Below are positions 48,048 through 56,806 of a stretch of DNA of 64,000 nt, piece by piece. Numbering within the stretch: position 1 is the first letter of the stretch; every line of letters starts with the position of its first letter. The position numbers were made by a program, and so were the translations under genes. Origin of the DNA: Advenella alkanexedens (GTDB taxonomy: Bacteria > Pseudomonadota > Gammaproteobacteria > Burkholderiales > Burkholderiaceae_B); NCBI RefSeq assembly GCF_019132845.1, contig NZ_JAHSPR010000005.1, positions 124,001 through 188,000 of the forward strand, given 5' to 3'. Below the pieces are notes generated by a model that was not told where the DNA came from, searched no databases, and saw only the letters and a list, made by a program, of their open reading frames with translations.

Positions 48048-48203
48048 TACTAAGACTAAGGGGGAATGCCGCGAGCTTAGATTATTCAGGCATTGCCCCT
48101 GTCACGCCAGACCATATCAGAATGGGCTTTATTCATATACAATTTTCTGACAGGTTCTTGATAAGCGGCATTTGGCTAATCAATAAACAGCACAGTACCT
48201 GTT

Positions 48204-50585
48204 TCAGTTCACATTTTCTCGTGTCGGGTTAATTTGTTCAATTTGCAAAGGCATGCTTAACAGGATGCTTTCCTGATGAAGCTTGTTGATTATTTCAAAT
48301 AACAATTCGCTTTTGATACGTCCTGCCAGGCGCGGACTGATCACGAAGCAAGTCGCTACCATGATCAGGCTACCGCCTTCGATGCCATCAAGACGAATGT
48401 AGGGTTCCAGGCCCTGATCGTCAAGAACATCCTCGTTATTTTCAAAAATTGCCAGGATGATGTCCCTGACTTGTGCTGGATTGACTGACAGTGGCAGGGG
48501 AAGACGGATTTGCACACGACCTTCGCTTTTACTAAGGGTCATGTTTCTGACGGACTTGGTGATAAACTCGGAGTTGGGGACAATCAAAGTAGAGCGGTCT
48601 CCCAGTTGAATTTCAGTAGCCCTGACGTTGATGCGGCGAATATCACCTTCTTGTGTGCCAATAACCACCCAATCACCTACTTTAACCGGTCTTTCAACCA
48701 ACATGATTAAACCGGATATGAAGTTTTGCACAATGGCCTGAAGACCAAAACCGATACCCACAGAAAGGGCACTGGCAATCCAGGTCAGTTTTTCAAGACT
48801 GATTCCCAGGGTGGATAACATGAGGCTTACGGTAATAATGGCCACAATGTAACCCAGAACGGTCACAATACTTAAGCGTACGCCCGTATCAATATTGGTA
48901 TTGGGGAAATATTTACTGACAAGCCAGTTTTTAAGCAGGCGGCCAACAATAATTCCACCCAAAACGATCATGATTGCACTTAGCAGCATACCTGGCGTAA
49001 TGAAATTTTGCCAGGTATGCAAAAAATTATCCAGCTTGCCATCCCGGTTAAATAAACCGGCCAGGCTGTTTCCAAACGGAACCAGCAAAACTATCACCAA
49101 GGCATAAAACAGCAGCAGCTTTGTCAGGGCGGACAAAATGGTGGATAGTTGATTCAGGAAATTGGGTGTAATGTCATATTGTTCAATCAGGTGTTTACCA
49201 ATAAGCCCCTGGGCTGCGATACTGGCCTGGAATAAATCCTCACTGAGTTTAAATAAGATATAAAAAGTTGACAGGATGATGACATTCCAGAGCAGCTGGG
49301 TAATAAGGAAAGAGCCCAGTGCAACGAATCCAACGAGTGTAAATACCAATGTGCCAATAACAATCATCCAGCACAGAGTACGAAGAACATAGGGCCATAC
49401 CGTGCCAGGCACCTTATTTTGCTCATTCTGATTAGCTTGGGGAGTAATCCGGTAATAGCGGGAAATTTTGCCTAAAACCAGAAAACCCAGCACCGCCATC
49501 GTAAGGTTTGAAATAACCCTGAGTCCCACTTCTGTACCAAGAGAAATCCCAACCTTTGAGCTGCTGATAATGATTGCCTGGTGAATCACAATGAGGGTGG
49601 TAATTAACCAGGGATAGGGTTTGAGCGCATGGACCAGGGTGTCGCTAAGCGGAGGCAGACGCCAGGACTGATGACGGACCGAGAATAATGCATTGCCCAG
49701 ACCGGTGACCAGTGAAGCGAAAATGATTGTATAGATCAGGGAAACCAGGTATTCATGAATGTCCGGGCTGACAATCCCGTTCCAGTTAAGACCGGCATAT
49801 AAAAAATACGTGGATAAACCAGTAATAATGACATTGTTAAGAATAATTCCAAAGGCAACCAGGGAACGTCGTGCCCGACCTGTCGGTATTCTTTCCATTG
49901 CAATCAGGCGAATCAGATTTTGCAAAAGACGGTTAAGCACAAAAGCGGTCATTAATGAAAGAAAAATGCCCGCATAAAAAAATTTTTTATTTTCCGGTTC
50001 AAGGGCTTTCACAAAAATAGCCAATACAGAATCTGTAAATTGCTGTACTCGAGGAAAATCCGAGGACCATGAGCGTGAAAAGCGTTCCCAGAATGACAAA
50101 GTAAGTGGAGATCTGACCCTTTCAAACAATTCAGCCTGAAACTTGGCCCTGCTTCCCGCCATTAATTTAAAGCTTCGCTGGTCGGCTTCACTAATCAGCA
50201 ATTTGGCGAGTTTGATATTGGCATCCAGTCGTTCACGTTCTGTTTGCAAGGCACTGCGCTGCGCCTCAATGTCTTTTGCCTCAGGGGTAAGGGGGCTTTG
50301 CGATTCATCAGGTTTTGGGGTGTCGGCCAGGTTGCTTAACTTTGTATCAATGTCGGCAAGTTCCTGGGTTTTGGCATTAATAATTTGCTGCGCGCTAGCC
50401 TGGATGGCTTTTAATTTATCCAGTATTTTTTGAATATTGTCATTGTTTTCAATTGACTTGGGAAGTTCCGCAAGGCTTGCCTGGATCTCTTCAAGAGCCG
50501 GTGCTTTTTGCCCATTTTCCGCATAAACGCTTGTACTGAATGACAGGAAAACGATCAAAATAGACAGAATCAGTCTGGGCAGCAT
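48204..50585 (-). CDS. Large MscS-family mechanosensitive channel with DUF3772-type N-terminus
   Basis: This 793-residue protein has a signal peptide (to about SVYAENG) and a periplasmic coiled-coil region (about 25-165) with a DUF3772-like pattern. About ten TM helices follow, then the conserved MscS pore and beta domain near residues 590-780. The pore helix ASALSVGIGFGLQAIVQNFISGLIML is a clear MscS TM3 (alternating Gly/Ala), followed by RPVKVGDWVVIG. Such channels release solutes at hypo-osmotic shock. It lies 18 bp downstream of mrpG on the same strand, so it probably belongs to the mrp transcript. Confidence 0.92.
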   Translation of the reverse strand: MLPRLILSILIVFLSFSTSVYAENGQKAPALEEIQASLAELPKSIENNDNIQKILDKLKAIQASAQQIINAKTQELADIDTKLSNLADTPKPDESQSPLTPEAKDIEAQRSALQTERERLDANIKLAKLLISEADQRSFKLMAGSRAKFQAELFERVRSPLTLSFWERFSRSWSSDFPRVQQFTDSVLAIFVKALEPENKKFFYAGIFLSLMTAFVLNRLLQNLIRLIAMERIPTGRARRSLVAFGIILNNVIITGLSTYFLYAGLNWNGIVSPDIHEYLVSLIYTIIFASLVTGLGNALFSVRHQSWRLPPLSDTLVHALKPYPWLITTLIVIHQAIIISSSKVGISLGTEVGLRVISNLTMAVLGFLVLGKISRYYRITPQANQNEQNKVPGTVWPYVLRTLCWMIVIGTLVFTLVGFVALGSFLITQLLWNVIILSTFYILFKLSEDLFQASIAAQGLIGKHLIEQYDITPNFLNQLSTILSALTKLLLFYALVIVLLVPFGNSLAGLFNRDGKLDNFLHTWQNFITPGMLLSAIMIVLGGIIVGRLLKNWLVSKYFPNTNIDTGVRLSIVTVLGYIVAIITVSLMLSTLGISLEKLTWIASALSVGIGFGLQAIVQNFISGLIMLVERPVKVGDWVVIGTQEGDIRRINVRATEIQLGDRSTLIVPNSEFITKSVRNMTLSKSEGRVQIRLPLPLSVNPAQVRDIILAIFENNEDVLDDQGLEPYIRLDGIEGGSLIMVATCFVISPRLAGRIKSELLFEIINKLHQESILLSMPLQIEQINPTRENVN

Positions 50586-50603
50586 GGTATTTGAATAAAA
50601 GAG

Positions 50604-50918
50604 TTATTTTCCGATACGTTCCAGGCGCAGTATATAAGAACGCATTAACAGCATCGCAGTGACGGGGGAAGTAAGAAATAAAAAGACAACAATTAATATT
50701 TCGTGAAAGAAAACCCGGTCAGCCAGATGAAAAGAAACCAGTATAGACGCCAACAAGGTAAAGATGGCACCAAACGTGTTACCCAATGTAGGGGCATGAA
50801 TACGACTTTTGAAATCTTCAAACCGGAGCAGTCCGATTGATCCAATCAAAGTAATAAGGCCACCCGTCACTAAAAAAACAGCAGCGGGAATTGCGATCCA
50901 GGCAGGAATATCATTCAT
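50604..50918 (-). CDS. mrpG: Mrp-type Na+(K+)/H+ antiporter subunit G
   Basis: This small membrane subunit has 104 residues and three TM helices (about 10-30, 40-60, 66-88). The RFEDFKSRIHAPTLGNTFGA loop is diagnostic. It overlaps mrpF by 4 bp and is the last mrp gene. Confidence 0.93.
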   Translation of the reverse strand: MNDIPAWIAIPAAVFLVTGGLITLIGSIGLLRFEDFKSRIHAPTLGNTFGAIFTLLASILVSFHLADRVFFHEILIVVFLFLTSPVTAMLLMRSYILRLERIGK

Positions 50919-51196
50919 GGCTCGATCACCTCACCACGCAGCAGGAATTTTGACAGCGCTGAAGAAGACACAAAGCCCAATAAACTGATGAGCAATGCAA
51001 TGTCAAAGTACCAGGACGTTCTGTAAAGCATGCCCAGCACGATGATCAGCAACATGCCGTTGATATACATAGTATCAAGACCCAGCACCCGGTCTTGGGG
51101 TGTTGATCCCTTGACGAGTCTGATAAAGGCACAAAAAGTGGCCAGTGAAAAGCAGCAAATGGCAAAGTAACATGCCCAGGTCAATATCAAGTTCAT
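50915..51196 (-). CDS. mrpF: Mrp-type antiporter subunit F
   Basis: This membrane subunit has 93 residues with three TM helices. The conserved PQDRVLGLDTMYINGMLL segment carries the essential Asp residue of MrpF. It overlaps mrpE and mrpG by 4 bp each. Confidence 0.93.
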   Translation of the reverse strand: MNLILTWACYFAICCFSLATFCAFIRLVKGSTPQDRVLGLDTMYINGMLLIIVLGMLYRTSWYFDIALLISLLGFVSSSALSKFLLRGEVIEP

Positions 51197-51681
51197 TCAA
51201 ATATCTCAATCAAATTTGCTTCGTAACGATTCTTGATGGTGTGAATCCAGTCGGACTCCTCTTTCAGGTTAAGAACATGAAGGCGCAGGATGAAATCATC
51301 TTCAGTCAGACCAGACCAGACCGTACCAGGTGTATAAGTGATAATGCACGATAAAATGGCCAAACCGTGAGGATCGCGGATGTCCAGTGGAATATTGATG
51401 AAACCTGGTGTTCGGTGAGCACTTTTTCCTTTCAGGATTAATATTCCCACCACCCAGTTGGAATAAGCAATATCAACAATAACCAGGCAAATCAATTTCA
51501 GGATAGTTAAGGTTTTTTTAGGGTGACCGTGTAAAGGCCGCAAGCGCTGTGATGCCAGAACAAGCCCTAGTGACAGTATTGAACCGAGCACAAACTGGCC
51601 GATTGTCAGTGCATTGGCCAACAGCATCCATATAAGCAAAAGAAATGCAGACATGGGAAACCAGAAAAAGAATTTTCTCAT
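51193..51681 (-). CDS. mrpE: Mrp-type antiporter subunit E
   Basis: This 162-residue subunit has TM helices in its N-terminal half (WMLLANALTIGQFVLGSILSLG) and a cytoplasmic C-terminal domain with the TYTPGTVW motif typical of MrpE. It overlaps mrpF by 4 bp and shares one base with the mrpD stop codon. Confidence 0.93.
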   Translation of the reverse strand: MRKFFFWFPMSAFLLLIWMLLANALTIGQFVLGSILSLGLVLASQRLRPLHGHPKKTLTILKLICLVIVDIAYSNWVVGILILKGKSAHRTPGFINIPLDIRDPHGLAILSCIITYTPGTVWSGLTEDDFILRLHVLNLKEESDWIHTIKNRYEANLIEIFE

Positions 51682-53318
51682 TAGTGTCCCCCTACCATGG
51701 TTTTGTTGGATGCCTGTGTAATCACTGCATTGATATACTGATTGGGATCATCAAGCGAACTTGCCGTTTCAGCCAGAAAATCCATGACAGGTCCGGCAAA
51801 AATTGAAAGCGCAATACAGCTTAGCAATAAAACACTAACGGGAATAGCTTCTCGAATACTAAGTTTAGGCGTTTGCAACGTTTCCGCATTCCAAAAAAGC
51901 CTTACGCCTGATTTACCCAGAGCAATGACAGTGGCAAGGCCGGATGCCAGCATGGCAATTACCAGTAGCCAGGCGCTGAGGGAAGGTCCCGATAACTTGT
52001 TATCGGTGAGTTCAAGTGCAGAAGACAATAAGGCAAACTTTGCCACAAAACCGGAAAACGGCGGCATACATGCAATCAGAATGGCGCAGGTAAAAAATGA
52101 CAGACCAAGAAAGGCCAGTGCGGCTGGAATTGCGACACCAACAACGTCACCGGAATAATCGGTTGTTTTGTCCTCATCAAGGCCAAAAGCTTCAAAACTG
52201 ACAGAAAGCACGTTGGAACCAAAGGATTCTGTGCGTTTGATCAACTCAACCAACATGAAAAAAGCACCGGTGGTAAGCACGGAACTGATCAGGTAAAAAA
52301 GGGAAGGACCTGTTAAAGTCACACCCGGCATTCCCAACGCCGTAAGCAGGGTGCCGGAAGACAGAATGATGCTATAGCCAACCAGTCGTCCTGTATTTTT
52401 TTCGGCCAGAATACCTAAAGTACCAAATAAAAGGGTACCCAGACCAATGGCGTACATCCAGTCGCCACCAAAGGCGGCAGGAGCTCCGGTGGGTAAAAGC
52501 AGGGAGCCCATTCTGACCAAAGCATAAATGCCTACCTTGGTCATGATGGCAAATAGCGTGGCAACAGGAGCACAAGCGGCCGCATAAGCATTGGGTAACC
52601 AAAAATTAAGTGGCCAGGCCGCTGCCTTGACTAAGAAGGCAATGCCCAGAATGGCACAGGCGGTTTCGAAAAGTTTGCGATTTTCAGCATCCAGCATACC
52701 GGCTTTGATACCAAGATCGGCCATGTTGAGCGTACCGGTAACCCCGTAAATAAGGGAGATGCTGATGAGCAGTAAAGAAGCGCCAATTAGGTTGACGGTA
52801 ATGTAATGCAAACCTGAAGAAACTCTTCGGGAGCCAGAACCATGCAGCAGCAAACCATACGATGCAGCCAGGAAAATCTCGAAGAAGACAAAAAGATTGA
52901 ACAGGTCACCGGTTAAAAATGCACCATTAAGCCCCATCAGAATGAATTGGAATAAGGGGTGGAAATGAATGCCAACCCGATCCCAGAACGCGGTTGAGTA
53001 AATAAGCGCACATATGCCCAGCACAATAGTAAGAACCAGCATAACCGCTGAGAGCTTATCCACCACGAACACAATACCAAAAGGGGCTATCCAGTTACCC
53101 AGCAAATACACGCCAATATCATTGTTCCAGTCGCTGGAAATATCGCCTGCTGTCATGAACAGCAAGGTTACTGCAACAGCAAACTGAATGGTAACCGACA
53201 GGAAAGCCAGCCCGGTAAGGGCCTTGCGACGGGAGTCTTTCAAAAGCAGCATGAGGGCGCCTGCCATCATGGGCACTGCAACAGGTAAAATGGGTAAATG
53301 ATCCAACCAACCCATCAT
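51681..53318 (-). CDS. mrpD: Mrp-type antiporter subunit D
   Basis: This proton-translocating subunit is homologous to complex I NuoL/M/N: 545 residues, about 14 TM helices. FFEIFLAASYGLL contains the key TM5 Glu, and KAAAWPLNFWLPNAYAAA the essential TM7 Lys and the broken-helix region. It overlaps mrpC and mrpE by short junctions, indicating coupled translation for stoichiometric assembly. Confidence 0.95.
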   Translation of the reverse strand: MMGWLDHLPILPVAVPMMAGALMLLLKDSRRKALTGLAFLSVTIQFAVAVTLLFMTAGDISSDWNNDIGVYLLGNWIAPFGIVFVVDKLSAVMLVLTIVLGICALIYSTAFWDRVGIHFHPLFQFILMGLNGAFLTGDLFNLFVFFEIFLAASYGLLLHGSGSRRVSSGLHYITVNLIGASLLLISISLIYGVTGTLNMADLGIKAGMLDAENRKLFETACAILGIAFLVKAAAWPLNFWLPNAYAAACAPVATLFAIMTKVGIYALVRMGSLLLPTGAPAAFGGDWMYAIGLGTLLFGTLGILAEKNTGRLVGYSIILSSGTLLTALGMPGVTLTGPSLFYLISSVLTTGAFFMLVELIKRTESFGSNVLSVSFEAFGLDEDKTTDYSGDVVGVAIPAALAFLGLSFFTCAILIACMPPFSGFVAKFALLSSALELTDNKLSGPSLSAWLLVIAMLASGLATVIALGKSGVRLFWNAETLQTPKLSIREAIPVSVLLLSCIALSIFAGPVMDFLAETASSLDDPNQYINAVITQASNKTMVGGH

Positions 53319-53659
53319 GAATTGAACTCCGTACCATCGACGTGATCGGTATTGGACAGCCCGCGCAAGGCCAGTAACACGACCAGATATAAAGCCGTTG
53401 TGGCAAAACCGATAACGATAGCGGTCAGTACCAGAGCCTGGGGAACGGGATCGGCATAATTGGAAACATCAGCAATCGTACCTGATTCAATGATGGGAGG
53501 AGAGCCAACAGATAATCGGCCCATTCCAAATATAAACAGGTTTACGGCGTAGGAAACCAGGGTAAGCCCCATAATGACCTGAAAGGTACGGGGTCTGAGC
53601 AAGAGCCAGATGCCCGAGCCGGCCAATACCCCTATGGCTAATGAGTAGATAATTTCCAT
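53315..53659 (-). CDS. mrpC: Mrp-type antiporter subunit C
   Basis: This NuoK-like subunit has 114 residues and three TM helices. The VSYAVNLFIFGMGRL and DPVPQALVLTAIVIGFATTAL segments are typical. Its start abuts the mrpA stop without a gap. Confidence 0.94.
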   Translation of the reverse strand: MEIIYSLAIGVLAGSGIWLLLRPRTFQVIMGLTLVSYAVNLFIFGMGRLSVGSPPIIESGTIADVSNYADPVPQALVLTAIVIGFATTALYLVVLLALRGLSNTDHVDGTEFNS

Positions 53660-56587
53660 TTAATTAACTCGATCTGAAAAATTCAATTGTGTCCCGGTTC
53701 CTGCTTTGGTTTCCGATTCGGCAACCGGTGCTTTACGATAGAAACGCAGGGACTGGTGAGCAAGGGCAACCAGCATAAAGGTTGTTGCGCCCACAACGAG
53801 TGCATAAACACCAATATCAAAAAGGATAACGCTGGAAAGATGCAGCTTCCCGATGACAGGCAAGTAAATATCCCAACTGATGGCTGACAGGAAAGGTTGA
53901 CCTACCCACCATGCAAGCATGGAAGAGCCACCGGCAATTAACAAGCCAACGGAAATCCAGTACTGTGGCCGAACCCTTGAGCGTGTTTCAACCCAGTGAA
54001 TGCCACTGAGCATATATTGCAGGATGATTCCGGTTGCAAAAATCAACCCGCCTACAAAACCACCGCCGGGCAGATTATGGCCGCGCAACAGGAAATACAA
54101 TGAAATAAGGGTAATAACTGGCAGCATTAGCCTTCCCAGTACATTGGGAGCCAATAAAATACCTTTGGGCAAACTGTGCTCATTGGTGAGGCCATTGCCA
54201 TCAATGGTTTGAATTTCATGACGGTTTTCAAGGGCGTGGATACTTTCCTGTGGCGGACGGAAGCGACGCAGCAGCGCATAGACGGTAATGGCCACAATGC
54301 CCAGAACACTGATCTCACCATAGGTATCAAAGCCACGGAAGTCGACCAGAATGACGTTAACTACGTTATTACCACCGCCTTCAGGCAAGGCTTTTTCCAG
54401 GAAAAAGGCAGAAAGACCCTCTGGTTTATCGCGAGTCAGCATGATATAGACCAGTGCAGACAATCCCAGTCCGCTACATATTGCAATGGCCAAATCACGG
54501 AACCGGCGAATAAATGACCGTAACGGTGTTATCTGGGACTCTTCAATGACACGACGTGGCAACCAGCGCAAGCCCAGCAAAATAAGAACAACGGTAACCG
54601 TTTCAACCACCAATTGCGTCAGCGCCAGATCGGGCGCTGAAAGCCATGCAAAAGTGATGCAGGTAACAAGCCCGGCTCCACCAGAAAGCACCAGGGCACG
54701 GAAGCGATTGTACTTGGCCAGATAAGCCGCTCCTATGGCGCAGGCACCACCAACGGTCCATAGAAGGGCAAAAGCCGGATCAAAAGAAAACGGTTCTTTT
54801 AAATGCAACCAATTTCCACCAAGCAGCGGCAGCATGCCGACCACCACGGTAATTACCACAATCCACAATACCTGTGGTTGCAAACGTTTGCTGGAAAACC
54901 ATTCAAGCAGGATATAGGCAATGCTATCGATGCCATTCATGACGGCATCAAAAGACTTTCTACCATCAAAACGGTATAAAATCGGTGTCTGCCCGGGATA
55001 TGAGCGAAACAGGGGTTTAAGCACATATAGCAGGGAAACACCACCAACCAGGGCCAGGATACTCATAACGAGCGGAAGGTTAAAGCCGTGCCAGATAGCC
55101 AGGCTATAAGCAGGCAAGTGGTCTCCCAGAATGGAGGTGGCCGCCAGTTTGAGCGTTGAGCCAATGATTAGTTCGGGGAAAACACCGATAAGAATACACA
55201 GCAGAACCAGAACAGCACTTGGAAAAAGCATCCAGTGGGGGGGGTCATGTGGTTTTCGAGGCAGATCGGTGGCGGGTTTGCCAAAAAACACCTGAATGAT
55301 AAAGCGCAGGGAATAAGCAACGCTGAATGAACTTGCCAAAACAGCCAGGCTTGGCAACCAGTAACCGGCATAAGAGGTTTGGTTTACAAAGAGTGTTTCG
55401 GAAAAGAACATCTCTTTGGAAAGGAAACCATTAAGCAAAGGCACGCCCGCCATGGCGGCCGAAGCCACAATAGCCAGGGTGGCCGTGATAGGCATGGCCT
55501 TTCGCAATCCTGAGAGCACCCCCATGTCACGTGTTCCGGTTTCATGGTCAACAATCCCGGTTGCCATAAACAGGGAGGCCTTGAAGGTGGCATGGTTGAT
55601 CATGTGAAAAATGGCGGCAATCAGGGCCAGTTCGCTATTCAGACCCAAAAGCAGGGTGGTAAGACCCAGATGGCTGATTGTGGAATAGGCCAGCACACCT
55701 TTCATGTCCTGCTGGAAAGTGGCGGCAAAAGCACCTATGAGCAATGAACACATTCCGGCACCGCCAATGATCCAGAACCACTGGTCGGTACTGGCAAGCA
55801 CCGGCCAGAAACGGGCCAGGATAAAAACACCAGCCTTGACCATGGTAGCCGAATGTAGATAAGCGGATACCGGAGTTGGCGCAGCCATGGCATTGGGCAG
55901 CCAGAAATGGAAAGGGAACTGGGCACTTTTGGTAAGTCCGCCCAAGGCAATCAACACCAGAATGGGAATATACCAGGGGTGATTGCGGATCAGGTTGCCC
56001 GAAGCCAGTATTTCATTTAGTTCATAACTGCCGACAATATGGCCAATCATTAACATGCCGGCCAACAGGCAAAATCCACCTGCGGCAGTAATGGTAAGTG
56101 CCATGCGTGCACCGCGACGTGCATCTTGCCGGTGATGCCAGTAAGCAATGAGCATGAATGATGAAAGACTGGTCAATTCCCAGAATATGACCAGCTGAAT
56201 AACGTTGCCCGAAAGAACGACACCGAGCATTGACCCCATGAATGCCAGGAAAAATGAAAAAAATCTGGGTACCGGATCGGCTGGGTCCATGTAATAACGG
56301 GCATACAGAACCACCAAGGCTCCCATTATGGTGACCAGAAGCGAAAATAACCAGGCAAAGCCATCCATTCTGAATGTCATATTGACGCCCATGGAAGGCA
56401 ACCAGCTTATTGTCTGGACCAGTACCTCTCCGTTAAATACGGCAGGTGCGGCATAAATAACCATTCCTGCACAGACAAGCGCAATAATGCCAGCAAGCCA
56501 GGATTCCTGGTTTCTGGCATTATGAGGCAAAATGGCAGCCAATATACTGCCAAGGAAAGGGAGTACGACAATTAAAACAAGGGGCAT
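53660..56587 (-). CDS. mrpA: Mrp-type antiporter subunit A fused with subunit B
   Basis: This 975-residue polypeptide contains an MrpA (NuoL-like) part of about 800 residues and a C-terminal MrpB domain. That domain is marked by VITLISLYFLLRGHNLPGGGFVGGLIFATG and GVYALVVGATTFML. The MrpA half shows VIFWELTSLSSFMLIAYWH (TM5 Glu), KSAQFPFHFWLPNAMAAPTPVSAYLHSATMVKAG and HMINHATFKASLFM. Fused MrpAB is the norm for group-2 (pha-type) operons of proteobacteria. The complex exchanges Na+ or K+ for protons and supports pH and salt tolerance. It is the first gene of the seven-function cluster, 219 bp after the sigma/anti-sigma fusion gene. Confidence 0.95.
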   Translation of the reverse strand: MPLVLIVVLPFLGSILAAILPHNARNQESWLAGIIALVCAGMVIYAAPAVFNGEVLVQTISWLPSMGVNMTFRMDGFAWLFSLLVTIMGALVVLYARYYMDPADPVPRFFSFFLAFMGSMLGVVLSGNVIQLVIFWELTSLSSFMLIAYWHHRQDARRGARMALTITAAGGFCLLAGMLMIGHIVGSYELNEILASGNLIRNHPWYIPILVLIALGGLTKSAQFPFHFWLPNAMAAPTPVSAYLHSATMVKAGVFILARFWPVLASTDQWFWIIGGAGMCSLLIGAFAATFQQDMKGVLAYSTISHLGLTTLLLGLNSELALIAAIFHMINHATFKASLFMATGIVDHETGTRDMGVLSGLRKAMPITATLAIVASAAMAGVPLLNGFLSKEMFFSETLFVNQTSYAGYWLPSLAVLASSFSVAYSLRFIIQVFFGKPATDLPRKPHDPPHWMLFPSAVLVLLCILIGVFPELIIGSTLKLAATSILGDHLPAYSLAIWHGFNLPLVMSILALVGGVSLLYVLKPLFRSYPGQTPILYRFDGRKSFDAVMNGIDSIAYILLEWFSSKRLQPQVLWIVVITVVVGMLPLLGGNWLHLKEPFSFDPAFALLWTVGGACAIGAAYLAKYNRFRALVLSGGAGLVTCITFAWLSAPDLALTQLVVETVTVVLILLGLRWLPRRVIEESQITPLRSFIRRFRDLAIAICSGLGLSALVYIMLTRDKPEGLSAFFLEKALPEGGGNNVVNVILVDFRGFDTYGEISVLGIVAITVYALLRRFRPPQESIHALENRHEIQTIDGNGLTNEHSLPKGILLAPNVLGRLMLPVITLISLYFLLRGHNLPGGGFVGGLIFATGIILQYMLSGIHWVETRSRVRPQYWISVGLLIAGGSSMLAWWVGQPFLSAISWDIYLPVIGKLHLSSVILFDIGVYALVVGATTFMLVALAHQSLRFYRKAPVAESETKAGTGTQLNFSDRVN

Positions 56588-56806
56588 TTGACAAGGGGAT
56601 CAAAAATTGAATTGTTACAACCCTGATGATACGATATTTTCATATGTTACTTGTCTCAGATTTGCATAGAATTCAAAATATTTTTCGTATAAATCATTTT
56701 TCAGACAAAGTTGCAGTTATTTATAGAGATTTTCACGTTATTTGATGACGATTGTGATGAACTCATGACAAATCCGTTATTGCTCATGCCGCATAAGTGC
56801 TACTTA
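56588..56806. other. 219-bp spacer between the sigma/anti-sigma fusion gene and mrpA
   Basis: This AT-rich spacer presumably contains the mrp promoter on the minus strand. No strong -35/-10 pair, terminator or repeat was found, and mrpA has no obvious ribosome site. A promoter recognised by an alternative sigma factor is one possibility. Confidence 0.5.
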
